From assembly GCA_937926025.1 (NCBI GenBank), contig CALANQ010000403.1, positions 1 through 12,787 of the forward strand: 12,787 nt of DNA, read 5' to 3'. Position numbers and translations under genes: made by a program. Under the pieces are notes generated by a model, which was not told the origin of the DNA, ran no database searches, and saw nothing but the letters and a program-made list of their open reading frames with translations. Below, piece after piece: positions 1 to 6,701 of this stretch. This DNA is from an uncultured Acidimicrobiales bacterium (GTDB taxonomy: Bacteria; Actinomycetota; Acidimicrobiia; Acidimicrobiales; Iamiaceae). Numbering within the stretch: position 1 is the stretch's first letter; every line of letters begins with the position of its first letter.

Positions 1-66
1 GATCTGCGCCTCCAGAACGTCGAGCATGGCGTCTAGCTCCTCGAGGTCATCGTCGTCACGCTTCAC
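1..66 (-). CDS. 5' end of an unidentified gene, truncated by the window edge
   Basis: A GTG start at 66 opens a frame that runs off the left edge after 22 codons, reading VKRDDDDLEELDAMLDVLEA and onward. A good ribosome binding site (GAGGGGG, about 8 bases upstream) precedes the GTG. The start overlaps the stop of the upstream HTH gene by 11 bases, which suggests translational coupling. The visible part is acidic and helical and has no recognisable domain. Because the upstream protein resembles terminase-small-subunit-like HTH proteins, this could be a phage-type gene such as a terminase large subunit, but nothing in these 22 codons shows it. An in-frame ATG at 27 is an alternative start with less support. 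Confidence 0.55.
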   Translation of the reverse strand, partial: MKRDDDDLEELDAMLDVLEAQI

Positions 67-499
67 TGTCCGCCCCCTCGCTCGTCACGACATCAAGGGC
101 CGCTTGGAGCTCGTGGATCCGCGAGCGCATTCCGTCGACGACGACCCTCTGGCGCACGACCGCCTGCACGTTGTCGAGGTAGCGCAGGGCGAGGCCTGCA
201 GCGCGCAACCTCACCTCCGCTCGGTCCGCTTCGAGCTCTTCGGAGATCACCTTGGCGGCCTTCACCGTTGCGACGCCGAGCGCTGCGACCACTTGGTCGA
301 GGCGCTCCGCTTGGATGGCACGAACGGCGGCCTGCCCCTCGGGCCGACGGAGCAACCGCTGGACGGTCTTCGAGCTGCGGCTGACGGTCGCCCCGGCAAC
401 CTCGTGGGACTCGCCCGCAGCGATCAACTCCAAGATGATCATCTCCTGCACGGTGAACTCCGTGCTCTTTCTCGCATCACCAGTCGAATGCTCCGTCAT
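56..499 (-). CDS. small helix-turn-helix protein (terminase-small-subunit-like / phBC6A51-type)
   Basis: This 147-aa protein begins with a short polar tail, followed by a predicted helix-turn-helix at about residues 16-53 (VQEMIILELIAAGESHEVAG, then VSRSSKTVQRLLRRPEG). A long helical region with heptad character follows (60-135), including EVRLRAAGLALRYLDN. HTH, then 'RRPEGQAAVRAI', then 'VRLRAA..ALRYLD' is the order I know from small solo HTH proteins related to phage terminase small subunits; the assignment is from memory. The ATG at 499 was chosen over upstream in-frame starts because GGAGG (508-504) lies 4 bases before it and the upstream reading looks non-coding. It is probably DNA-binding; its targets are unknown. 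It is coupled to the truncated downstream gene and divergent from the NagZ-like gene. Confidence 0.78.
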   Translation of the reverse strand: MTEHSTGDARKSTEFTVQEMIILELIAAGESHEVAGATVSRSSKTVQRLLRRPEGQAAVRAIQAERLDQVVAALGVATVKAAKVISEELEADRAEVRLRAAGLALRYLDNVQAVVRQRVVVDGMRSRIHELQAALDVVTSEGADSEA

Positions 500-846
500 C
501 AGGCCTCCAGATGGATAAGGGGATCCTTCGCGGGAGACAGACGGGCCGCGACAGGACCGCATCCGAAAAGATCGGACCGAGGGTTCCCGCGGCCGACGGG
601 AATGCGCCCCAACGGCCAGCTCTTGCGCAAGCACGGGACGCCGAACCGGTCCCGGCTCGATCCGACCGACCGAGGGCGTCGGCGGTCGGGTGGACGATGA
701 ACTCGCGAGGATGGTTGGCCACCTAACCTGACGTCCGACCTCAAACCACCTCGCGCACGCGATGGGTGGGCTCCTCCCGAGGCGCGCGGGAATCGTGCCG
801 GCCGGGGTGCGCCGACGTGCCCGAACGACAAGGGAGACCCACCCCG
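500..846. other. divergent intergenic region without a supported gene
   Basis: About 347 bases separate the HTH gene (minus) from the lipoprotein hydrolase (plus). Open frames on both strands here lack ribosome binding sites and read as arginine- and proline-rich shadow sequence. The region should carry both promoters, but I see no convincing -35/-10 pair. TAACCT at 724-729 is the best plus-strand -10-like hexamer and has no good -35. CCGACCG (662-668) and CGGTCGG (683-689) can form a 7-bp stem with a 14-base loop. It could be an operator, but such stems arise easily at this GC content. Confidence 0.5.
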
Positions 847-2106
847 ATGCCGCTGCTGCGACGCCCCCATCGACCACCTGCCGACGCCGCCCTCTCGATG
901 AGGTGCCGTCGGTCGGTCGGCCTGGTGGCCTTGTTGCTGGTGGCATGGCTCGCCGCAAGCTGCGGCGGCGGTGCCGACGACAAGCGCGGAGCCGAACGCA
1001 CGACCACCTCACGCCCCGCTGCGACCACCGCTGCCACGGCGGCGACGACGACCGAGGTCACGCCGGGATCCTCCTCGTCCATCGTCACCGGGGGATCTGC
1101 CCCCTCCTGCGACGTGACCCGGACGATCGCGTCCTGGCCGCTGCGCCAACGGCTCGCCCAGCTCGCGATGGTGGGAGTATCCTCGGCCGACCCCTCCGAG
1201 GCGCGGATCGCCGCAGACGCGGGCGTCGGCGGCATCTACCTTCGGCGGACCGGCGGGTCGACGACCGTCTACACCTCCGGCACCTTGAAGGACCTCCGCA
1301 CCCCGCAGGGCGTCCCACTCGCCGTGGCGGTCGACGACGAGGGGGGCCGGGTGCAGAGCATCGACGATCTCGTCGGCGACCTGCCGAGTGCGCGCGAGCA
1401 GGCGGCATGGTCCGTCGACGAGGTGCGCCGACTGGCCGCCGACCGCGGGGCCGCCCTGCGGTCCTACGGCGTGACGGTGGACTTCGCACCCGTGACCGAC
1501 GTGTCGGCTCAGGGCGACGAGGAGGTCATCGGCGATCGGTCGTACTCCGCCGACCCCGACGTGGTGACCGAGTACGCCCAGGCGTTCAGCGCCGGGCTGG
1601 AGTCGGCCGGGATCACGCCGGTGCTGAAGCACTTCCCCGGCCACGGCAGAGCGGTCGGCGACAGCCACCGGGGACCGGCGCGCACCCCGAAGCTCGACGA
1701 TCTCCGAGCCGAGGACCTCCGGCCCTACGAGGTCCTTATGGGCGACGGCCGCTGGGTCATGGTCGGCCACCTCGACGTCCCGGGCCTCACGGACGGAGAG
1801 CCCGCCACGTTGAGCCCGGCGGCGATCGATGGCCTGCTCCGTCGTGACCTGGGGTTCGATGGCGTGGTCGTGAGCGACGAGCTCGGCGGCATGCGCGCCG
1901 TCGCCGCGCAGTACGACCTGCCGGAGGCCACCCGCCGGTTCCTCGCCGCCGGCGGCGACGTCGCCCTCTGGGCCGAGGGCGGTCACCTGGCGCGCGTGCT
2001 CGACCACCTCGAAGGAGCCGTCGCGGACGGTTCCCTCAGCGAGGCGCGGGTGAACCAGTCGGCCGCCCGGGTGCTGGCGGCCAAGGGCTACGACCCCTGC
2101 CGCTGA
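847..2106 (+). CDS. nagZ: lipoprotein beta-N-acetylhexosaminidase, glycoside hydrolase family 3 (NagZ/LpqI-like)
   Basis: This 419-aa protein is predicted to remove N-acetylglucosamine from muropeptides or glycans outside the membrane. Residues 18-39 form a lipoprotein signal peptide: arginines, then VGLVALLLVAWLAAS, with Cys39 as the lipid-attachment residue. A Thr/Ala-rich linker (to about 85) leads to a single family-3 barrel. Family landmarks are present: VDDEGGRVQ (162-170), KHFPGHG (261-267), the GDSH catalytic loop (271-274) and VVSDELGG with the presumed nucleophile Asp344. Mycobacterial LpqI is a known lipoprotein of this type. The ATG at 847 was chosen because AGGGAG precedes it at a suitable distance. 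The in-frame ATGs at 766 (longer) and 898 (which would give a more classical short signal peptide) lack such a site. No operon partner is visible. Role in cell-wall recycling is inferred from the family. Confidence 0.92.
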   Translation: MPLLRRPHRPPADAALSMRCRRSVGLVALLLVAWLAASCGGGADDKRGAERTTTSRPAATTAATAATTTEVTPGSSSSIVTGGSAPSCDVTRTIASWPLRQRLAQLAMVGVSSADPSEARIAADAGVGGIYLRRTGGSTTVYTSGTLKDLRTPQGVPLAVAVDDEGGRVQSIDDLVGDLPSAREQAAWSVDEVRRLAADRGAALRSYGVTVDFAPVTDVSAQGDEEVIGDRSYSADPDVVTEYAQAFSAGLESAGITPVLKHFPGHGRAVGDSHRGPARTPKLDDLRAEDLRPYEVLMGDGRWVMVGHLDVPGLTDGEPATLSPAAIDGLLRRDLGFDGVVVSDELGGMRAVAAQYDLPEATRRFLAAGGDVALWAEGGHLARVLDHLEGAVADGSLSEARVNQSAARVLAAKGYDPCR

Positions 2107-2126
2107 GCGTCACGTCCGGGTGCGCA

Positions 2127-3080
2127 TCACTTCCGGGCGACCGTGGCGCCGTCGTGGCCCGCCGTGTGGCTCAGGAACTTCGCGAAGCAGTGGTCGGACG
2201 GGATCTGCATCTGGTCGCACCACCCGTTCGCCCCCTCCGCCGAGGCGAACGGCTCGACGGCGATGGTCACCCAGAAGCCACCCTTGCTGAAGGTGGAGTA
2301 GTCGCTCGACGAGAGGAGCGCCACGCGGGTCGGCGCATAGCGATCCACCAGGTTGCGATGGTTCTGGAGGATCGACATCTCGTCGTAGATGATCCCGTCC
2401 GCCTCGAGGCCGACGTACTTGGAGCTGACCTGCGGGACCCAGTAGCCCACCGCAGACTCGACGGCGGCTCGGTCTTCGCTCTGGGTCGAGGCGAGGCCCG
2501 CCCGTGCCGCGTCGAGCGGCGCCAGCGTCGTGGTGACCTGGGTGGTGGTCGTCGTCGGGGCCTCCGTCGTCGTCACCTCGTCAGGGGGCGTGGTCTCGAC
2601 CCCGTCGTCTTGCTCCTCCACACCTTCGTCGAAGCCGGCGGTGGCGACATCGGAGCCTGCGCTGTCGATCTCGGTCGATCCGTCTGAACCGCCCCGACCG
2701 GCCACGACGACGATGCCGGCCAGGATGAGGAGTCCGGCGATCGCGAGCAGCACGATCGGCAGGGTCCGTCGGCCCGACCCCGCCGACGCCGCCTTGGCAG
2801 GACCCGTGGGCTCCGCCGCAGGTACGGCCGTCGCCGCCGGGGCGGCAGGCGGCACGGTCGGGGGAGCCGGCGGGGTCGACGGCGCAGCTGCCGGCGGTGC
2901 GGGCGAGGTTGCGGGAGGCGGAGCCGCCGGGGCTGCGCTCGCGGGCGCAGCGGCGGTGGACGTCGTAGATGGCGGCGATGGAGGTGGTGGCGCAGCGGCC
3001 GCCGCCACAACCGGTTCCCCACACCTCGGGCACGCCGACGCGCCGCCGAGATCCGCCCCACACAGCCTGCACCCGTCCAT
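2127..3080 (-). CDS. membrane protein with N-terminal zinc ribbon and extracytoplasmic C-terminal domain
   Basis: This 317-aa protein has four parts. A tiny zinc ribbon (CRLCG and CPRCG, cysteines 4, 7, 17, 20) is followed by a low-complexity Ala/Pro linker (about 25-100). A single membrane helix (about 106-128, LPIVLLAIAGLLILAGIVVV) leads to an acidic, Thr-rich linker with runs of threonine (140-190). The C-terminal domain (about 200-317) includes GYWVPQVSSK, YDEMSILQNH and GFWVTIAVEPF, plus two cysteines (288, 298) that could pair outside the cell. Similar C-terminal domains follow membrane helices in actinobacterial zinc-ribbon and Ser/Thr-kinase-like proteins (from memory; function unknown). 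The ribbon should be cytosolic. ATG 3080 is preferred over the adjacent GTG at 3083 because GGAGG lies 7 bases upstream of the ATG and only 4 from the GTG. It is convergent with the hydrolase gene and divergent from the helical-hairpin cassette. Confidence 0.85.
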   Translation of the reverse strand: MDGCRLCGADLGGASACPRCGEPVVAAAAAPPPPSPPSTTSTAAAPASAAPAAPPPATSPAPPAAAPSTPPAPPTVPPAAPAATAVPAAEPTGPAKAASAGSGRRTLPIVLLAIAGLLILAGIVVVAGRGGSDGSTEIDSAGSDVATAGFDEGVEEQDDGVETTPPDEVTTTEAPTTTTTQVTTTLAPLDAARAGLASTQSEDRAAVESAVGYWVPQVSSKYVGLEADGIIYDEMSILQNHRNLVDRYAPTRVALLSSSDYSTFSKGGFWVTIAVEPFASAEGANGWCDQMQIPSDHCFAKFLSHTAGHDGATVARK

Positions 3081-3102
3081 CACGCTTCCTCCCCGGGCGG
3101 GC

Positions 3103-3108
3103 AGCGTA
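3103..3108 (-). promoter_or_regulatory. possible -10 element for the zinc-ribbon gene
   Basis: On the minus strand this reads TACGCT, matching the TAnnnT pattern of actinobacterial -10 elements, about 20 bases before the ribosome binding site of the gene starting at 3080. No good -35 is seen, so the call rests on one weak hexamer and its position. Confidence 0.22.
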
Positions 3109-3198
3109 GTCCGACCGGCCCCCTCCGGGTGTCTCCCGACCCAGGCGGCCCGGTGCCCGACGGCGTCCCCGCCCCCGACGGGACGAACCGACCACCGC

Positions 3199-3204
3199 TA
3201 TGAT
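3199..3204 (+). promoter_or_regulatory. probable -10 element of the helical-hairpin cassette
   Basis: TATGAT differs from the TATAAT consensus at one base and is one of the few AT-rich hexamers nearby. It lies about 50 bases before the ATG at 3255, giving a leader of about 44 bases. The -35 position (around 3176-3181) reads CGACGG and is poor, which is common in actinobacterial promoters. A perfect 12-bp palindrome, CGCGCCGGCGCG (3217-3228), falls just after the expected transcription start. It could be an operator or simply reflect GC content. Confidence 0.4.
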
Positions 3205-3238
3205 CCCGCCACTCCGCGCGCCGGCGCGGTGACGGCGA

Positions 3239-3254
3239 AGGGGTGGAGGGATCG
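3239..3254 (+). promoter_or_regulatory. shared leader / extended ribosome binding site, copy 1
   Basis: AGGGGTGGAGGGATCG stands directly before the ATG at 3255 and contains a strong GGAGGG. Nearly the same sequence precedes the genes starting at 8739 and 12719 on the other strand. It decides the start in favour of ATG 3255 over the in-frame GTG at 3243, which lies inside the motif. Confidence 0.7.
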
Positions 3255-3515
3255 ATGTCTCAGTTGGGTCAGTTGAAGCAATCCGTGAGCGGGGTCGCCG
3301 ACACCGCCACGAAGACGGGGGCGCAGCTCGCCCAGTTCGAGAAGCAGTTCAACAGCCAGCGCCAGCAGGTGCAGCAACTGCTGGGCGGCAGCTCGCAGGG
3401 CAAGGACCGCGAGGTCGAGCGCGCCCTCCAGTCGGCCTCGAAGGCCGTCAAGGAGGCGACGGCTGCGCTGCAGAACGCCGCCAAGGTGGCGCGGCAGTAC
3501 GCCCAGTCCCTCTGA
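3255..3515 (+). CDS. small helical-hairpin protein (Esx-like size, no WXG)
   Basis: This 86-aa protein has no signal peptide or membrane segment. It is predicted to form two long helices (about 3-43 and 52-85) joined by a glycine-rich turn, LLGGSSQGKD. Helix 1 is rich in Gln (FNSQRQQVQQLL); helix 2 is Ala/Lys-rich (ASKAVKEATAALQNAAKVAR). Length and shape match WXG100/Esx proteins, but there is no Trp-x-Gly at the turn and no C-terminal YxxxD/E signal, so it can only be called Esx-like in form. It is the first gene of a three-gene cassette, followed after 6 bases by another hairpin protein. A chaperone, scaffold or secreted partner of the convergent FtsK operon is a plausible role, by inference only. 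Confidence 0.83.
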   Translation: MSQLGQLKQSVSGVADTATKTGAQLAQFEKQFNSQRQQVQQLLGGSSQGKDREVERALQSASKAVKEATAALQNAAKVARQYAQSL

Positions 3516-3521
3516 CGCACC

Positions 3522-3809
3522 ATGTCCACGTCGCAGACGCTCGAGCGCATCGCGATGGAGGCCGACAAGGAAGCCCGCTCGCTCCGGCGCCTCTCGTCGC
3601 AGCTGCGCCGCCTGGGCTCGCAGGTGTCGGACGCCATCGCCGATACGGCTACGGGCGACGACCGCACCCTGCTCGGCCACCTGAGGTCGGTCGAGCGCGA
3701 CGTCGACCGAGCGGCCGACGACCTGTTCACCGGCGCTCGAGAGGCGCGAGCCGCAGCCGCAGAGGAGCGACGCCGCGAGGTGGCGGCGCGATCGGAGCGG
3801 ACCCGATGA
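3522..3809 (+). CDS. second small helical-hairpin protein
   Basis: This 95-aa protein is almost entirely charged helix: about residues 3-42 (MEADKEARSLRRLSSQLRRL), a short turn ATGDD (43-47), then 49-92 ending in an Ala/Glu/Arg-rich tail. No motif, membrane segment or signal peptide is visible. The hairpin shape matches its upstream neighbour, so the two may be divergent paralogues that pair with each other. The start lies 6 bases after the previous stop without a clear ribosome binding site, so translational coupling is likely. The stop overlaps an ATG (ATGA, 3806-3809) that opens an 8-codon frame leading to the next gene. Function unknown. Confidence 0.8.
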   Translation: MSTSQTLERIAMEADKEARSLRRLSSQLRRLGSQVSDAIADTATGDDRTLLGHLRSVERDVDRAADDLFTGAREARAAAAEERRREVAARSERTR

Positions 3810-3828
3810 TCGATCGCCAGGGCCGAAG

Positions 3829-4533
3829 GTGAGCTCCGAGCTCGAGAAGCTCGCCCAGGCGATCCGCGTCGTGGGCGACCGGGCGGGGCCGGTGAACCAT
3901 GCCCTGGACTCCGCCAAATTGACCGCTCGTCGGCTTGCGGCCGCCGTGCCGAGGACCGGCTCGGCGGGCTCCGCCGCCGGCTCCCTCTCCAACGCCGCGA
4001 TCTGCTGCGAGCAGGCGTCCCGGGAGCTCCACGCGTTCGGCGATGGCTGCCGCGCCTTCGCAGAGCGCCTCGTGGGAGGCGGCCCCGGCGCAAGTGGTGC
4101 AACGGACCGCGCCGCCGCCAGCTCGGCGTCCACGGGGAATGACCCCGAGAACGCCGCGCTCGTCGATGCGCTCGCCGCCAAGGGCCTCGAGCTCGGCGCC
4201 GTCGACGACTTCGACTACACGGACAACCCGCTGCTGGACTACCGCAAGGCCCCGGCCGAGGACATCGCCTACGCCGTGCGGACCTGGAACGACCACATCG
4301 CTCCGCGCATCGCCCACGGAGCGACCCGCGAGGACTTCGCAGCCTGGGACGACGCGCAGGGACTCACCGGCCACCAGCGCCTGTCGCACGTCTACGACTA
4401 CTTCTTGGGCTCCGACGCGATCCACGGCGGTGGTCGGACCAGCCGGGGTGGCCTCGACGTTGGCGGCGGGCGGCACCGGCTGGAGCAGGCCAAGGCCCTC
4501 GGGGGGAAGTACCTCCCCTTCCGCCGCCACTGA
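3829..4533 (+). CDS. helical-hairpin protein fused to a C-terminal domain with a GRHR motif
   Basis: This 234-aa protein has two parts. Residues 1-82 form a helical hairpin (helices about 1-40 and 51-80, glycine-rich turn near 43-51) like the two preceding genes. After a Gly/Ala/Ser linker (83-105), the C-terminal part contains LLDYRKAPAEDIAYAVRTWN, HGATREDFAAWDDAQG, HVYDYFLGSDAI and finally GGGRHRLEQAKALGGKYLP. This last string resembles the GxHRxxAAxxLG…IP signature of ParB/sulfiredoxin-like folds, but the protein stops right after it. Hairpin plus C-terminal domain is the layout of LXG-type effectors of type VII secretion. It could equally be an adaptor. The GTG start is the first available in frame. 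GAAGG abuts it and no separated ribosome binding site is seen, so coupling from the upstream frame is likely. Confidence 0.8.
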   Translation: MSSELEKLAQAIRVVGDRAGPVNHALDSAKLTARRLAAAVPRTGSAGSAAGSLSNAAICCEQASRELHAFGDGCRAFAERLVGGGPGASGATDRAAASSASTGNDPENAALVDALAAKGLELGAVDDFDYTDNPLLDYRKAPAEDIAYAVRTWNDHIAPRIAHGATREDFAAWDDAQGLTGHQRLSHVYDYFLGSDAIHGGGRTSRGGLDVGGGRHRLEQAKALGGKYLPFRRH

Positions 4534-4542
4534 GCGCGGCGG
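4521..4542. terminator. inverted repeat between convergent genes, possible bidirectional terminator
   Basis: CCGCCGC (4521-4527) and GCGGCGG (4536-4542) form a perfect 7-bp GC stem with an 8-base loop. It spans the stop of the cassette and abuts the stop of the AAA+ gene on the opposite strand. There is no T tract on either side, so it is not a classical intrinsic terminator. Location between converging operons is the main support. Confidence 0.4.
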
Positions 4543-6084
4543 TCAGTCGGAGAGCACCACCCGTCGACCACCCACCGGAGCCGAGCCGTCGATGGGGTCA
4601 CCCGCCGGGATGCACCGGGACTGGCCCCAGGCGCGGAGGCTTGCGATGTCCTCGGGATTCGACTTGCTGAACGGGAGGACGTTCCGGAAGTGCGCCCGGA
4701 TCTGCTCGTCTCCCGGCAGTCCGCCACCGCCCGCCTGCGCGTCCAGTCCGAGGTCGTGGATGACGGCGTCGATCTCCGAGCCGGAGAAGCCGTCGGTCAG
4801 GGAGACCAGGTCGGCCGTCAGCCCCGGCGCCACGTCGTGGTCCAGGTACCGACGGAAGTACAACCGGATGATCTCCTCGCGATCGCTCGCGTTGGGCAGA
4901 TCCACGAAGAACACCTCGTCGAAGCGCCCCTTGCGGGTCAGCTCGGGCGGCAGGGATTGGATCTCGTTGGCGGTCGCCACCAGGAAGACCTTCGACGTGG
5001 ACTCCTGCAGCCAGAACAGGAACTGGCCGAGAAGCCGGCGGCTCGTCCCCGAGTCGCCCGGACCCGTAGCGAGCGCCTTCTCGATCTCGTCGATCCAGAG
5101 GACGCACGGAGCGACGCGATCGGCCGTGGCGAGCGCCTCCCGCAGCTGGCTCTCGGACTGCCCGACGTACATGCCCAGGATGCCGGCCATGTCGAGGCGG
5201 TAGAGAGGGAGGTTCCACTGCGTGGCGATGGCCTTCGCCGACAGGGACTTGCCGCACCCGGGGATGCCCACGAGGAGCACGCCCCTGGGCGGGTGGAAGC
5301 TTGTGTGGGACAGGTCCATCCGCATCGCCTGCTCGCGCAGGGCCAGCCAGCGACGCAGGTTGGTCAGGCCACCGACCTCGTACTCGCCGCGCAACGGGAT
5401 CCGTTGCAGGCCGCTGAGATCTCCGAAGATGCGGTCCTTGAACTCCGAGAGCTCCGGAAGGTCGTCGGGTACGAGCTTGCCCTTGGCCAGCATCGTGGCG
5501 AGCACGTTGATGGCCTCCATCTCCGTGATGCCCGAGAGGATCTCGGACGCCTGGCGGAGGTCGTCGTACTGCCACTGGATGTCGACGAGGCCCCGGTGGT
5601 CCTCCACCATCGCCCCCAGGACCTCGGCGAGCTCCTCCGCCGAGGGTAGGTCGAGCTCCACGCTGATCCCGAGGCGGCCCAACCCGCTCCAGACGGGCGC
5701 GGAGGAGATCAGGATGATCGAGCCCTGATGGGACTCCGCAAGCCGCACCATCTCGGCGAGGTGGCGCGAGGTCGTGCTCTCCTGGTCGATCTCCTCCACG
5801 TCGCTGAAGACGAAGTTGGCGTTGATGCGGGCCTTGAAGGTCGTGCGGGCGTGGTCGAGCGCCGCGTGTAGCGACGGTTCGTCGAGCACGCTCTTGCCGC
5901 TCATCAGGTCGCGGATGCCCTCGGTGCGCGTGTACTCGTAGTACGCCATCGTCCCCAGCTGCGAGGCGCACGAGCTGAGCAGCTCGAGCGCCCGGTTCGG
6001 CTCGATGGTGCGGATCACGATGAGCGGGATGCGGGCGCTGAGGTACCGGTGCAGCAGTTCGCGGACTCGGGTGCTGTCGGGCAT
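4543..6084 (-). CDS. Ycf46-like AAA+ ATPase
   Basis: This 513-aa cytosolic AAA+ ATPase has the two-part plan of the Ycf46 family. The N-terminal part (about 8-190) resembles a degenerate AAA core without a Walker A. It includes PLIVIRTIEPNRALELL, ANFVFSDVEEID and a SVELDLPSAEELAEVL stretch typical of the family. The C-terminal part is a complete AAA+ module: Walker A GIPGCGKS (273-280), Walker B CVLWIDE (327-333), GDSGTSRR (343-350), sensor 1 TAN (371-373), arginine-finger segment RKGRFDE (384-390) and sensor 2 region GFSGSEID (432-439). All key catalytic residues are present. ATG 6084 follows GAGAGG by 4 bases and lies 8 bases after the previous stop. It is the last gene of the operon. Placement with FtsK suggests a remodelling or chaperone-like ATPase, comparable in role to EccA in type VII secretion (inference). 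Confidence 0.93.
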   Translation of the reverse strand: MPDSTRVRELLHRYLSARIPLIVIRTIEPNRALELLSSCASQLGTMAYYEYTRTEGIRDLMSGKSVLDEPSLHAALDHARTTFKARINANFVFSDVEEIDQESTTSRHLAEMVRLAESHQGSIILISSAPVWSGLGRLGISVELDLPSAEELAEVLGAMVEDHRGLVDIQWQYDDLRQASEILSGITEMEAINVLATMLAKGKLVPDDLPELSEFKDRIFGDLSGLQRIPLRGEYEVGGLTNLRRWLALREQAMRMDLSHTSFHPPRGVLLVGIPGCGKSLSAKAIATQWNLPLYRLDMAGILGMYVGQSESQLREALATADRVAPCVLWIDEIEKALATGPGDSGTSRRLLGQFLFWLQESTSKVFLVATANEIQSLPPELTRKGRFDEVFFVDLPNASDREEIIRLYFRRYLDHDVAPGLTADLVSLTDGFSGSEIDAVIHDLGLDAQAGGGGLPGDEQIRAHFRNVLPFSKSNPEDIASLRAWGQSRCIPAGDPIDGSAPVGGRRVVLSD

Positions 6085-6092
6085 GGGTCCTC

Positions 6093-6701
6093 TCAGTCCT
6101 CGGTCGAGTGGGCGCTGACGACGCGCCGGGGGCGGAACCTTCTGGTCGGCGGGGCGTCCGCTCGGTCGACCAGCGGTAGCGGAGCGACCTCCAACCGACC
6201 GGCGGCGTCGGCGTACGACCGCTCGAGCACGACCGTCAGCCTGTTCTCACGGACCACGTGGAGCATCCGGTCGAGGTGGTCCGTGTCGAGTCGGCCGCCG
6301 GCGCCCTGGCGGCGGAGGTCGTCCTCGATCTGCTGCTGGGCGCGCTCGAGCTCGCGCCGCATCGCATCCTCGAGCGTCTGGCGGACCGGCTCGGGAAGCG
6401 AGGGGTGGCGGACCAGCTGGGTGCGGCGAGCGAGCACGGGCCGGACGGCCACGAGCGCGACCTCCAGCTCCGCGGGCGTGGTCGAGTGCTGGAACGCCGA
6501 ACTCAGTGCGTCCACGCCGCGGCGCGATGATGCCTCGACGCTGCGGACGAGGTGGGTCATCAGCCTCGAGTAGGTGTCCGGGCTGAACGACCGCTCGTCG
6601 AGCGGCGGAAGGTGATCGAGCGAGGTGTGGGGGTCCTCTGCCCAGGCCCGCAGGGTCCCCACCCAGATCTCGTAGGCGCTCCCGCCGGCGCTCAGGCTCA
6701 C
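6093..6701 (-). CDS. 202-aa helical protein of unknown function
   Basis: I do not recognise this family. The protein is soluble and mostly helical. Residues 1-35 include AYEIWVGTLRAWAEDPHTSL; the middle (40-95) is helical; 103-131 is a charged probable coiled coil (PEPVRQTLEDAMRRELERAQ). Then come HLDRMLHVVRENRLTVVLE and a basic, proline-containing tail (186-202). No membrane segment or catalytic motif is seen. The GTG start at 6701 overlaps the stop of the upstream gene in a GTGA, and the AAA+ gene follows 8 bases after its stop, so it is tightly coupled to both. It may be an adaptor for the AAA+ ATPase, suggested only by adjacency. Confidence 0.84.
   Translation of the reverse strand: MSLSAGGSAYEIWVGTLRAWAEDPHTSLDHLPPLDERSFSPDTYSRLMTHLVRSVEASSRRGVDALSSAFQHSTTPAELEVALVAVRPVLARRTQLVRHPSLPEPVRQTLEDAMRRELERAQQQIEDDLRRQGAGGRLDTDHLDRMLHVVRENRLTVVLERSYADAAGRLEVAPLPLVDRADAPPTRRFRPRRVVSAHSTED

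Noticed and set aside
766..846. Longer start of the lipoprotein hydrolase at ATG 766
   Set aside because: It would place 44 polar residues before the signal peptide core and lacks a ribosome binding site; ATG 847 has AGGGAG at suitable spacing.
1009..2007. A 332-codon minus-strand frame opposite the NagZ-like gene
   Set aside because: The plus strand carries a complete family-3 hydrolase with catalytic motifs; the antisense product shows none.
2520..2590. Short repeats in the Thr-coding stretch of the zinc-ribbon gene, as a possible DNA repeat or CRISPR
   Set aside because: The repetition follows from a run of Thr codons in a low-complexity linker; there is no regular repeat/spacer pattern.
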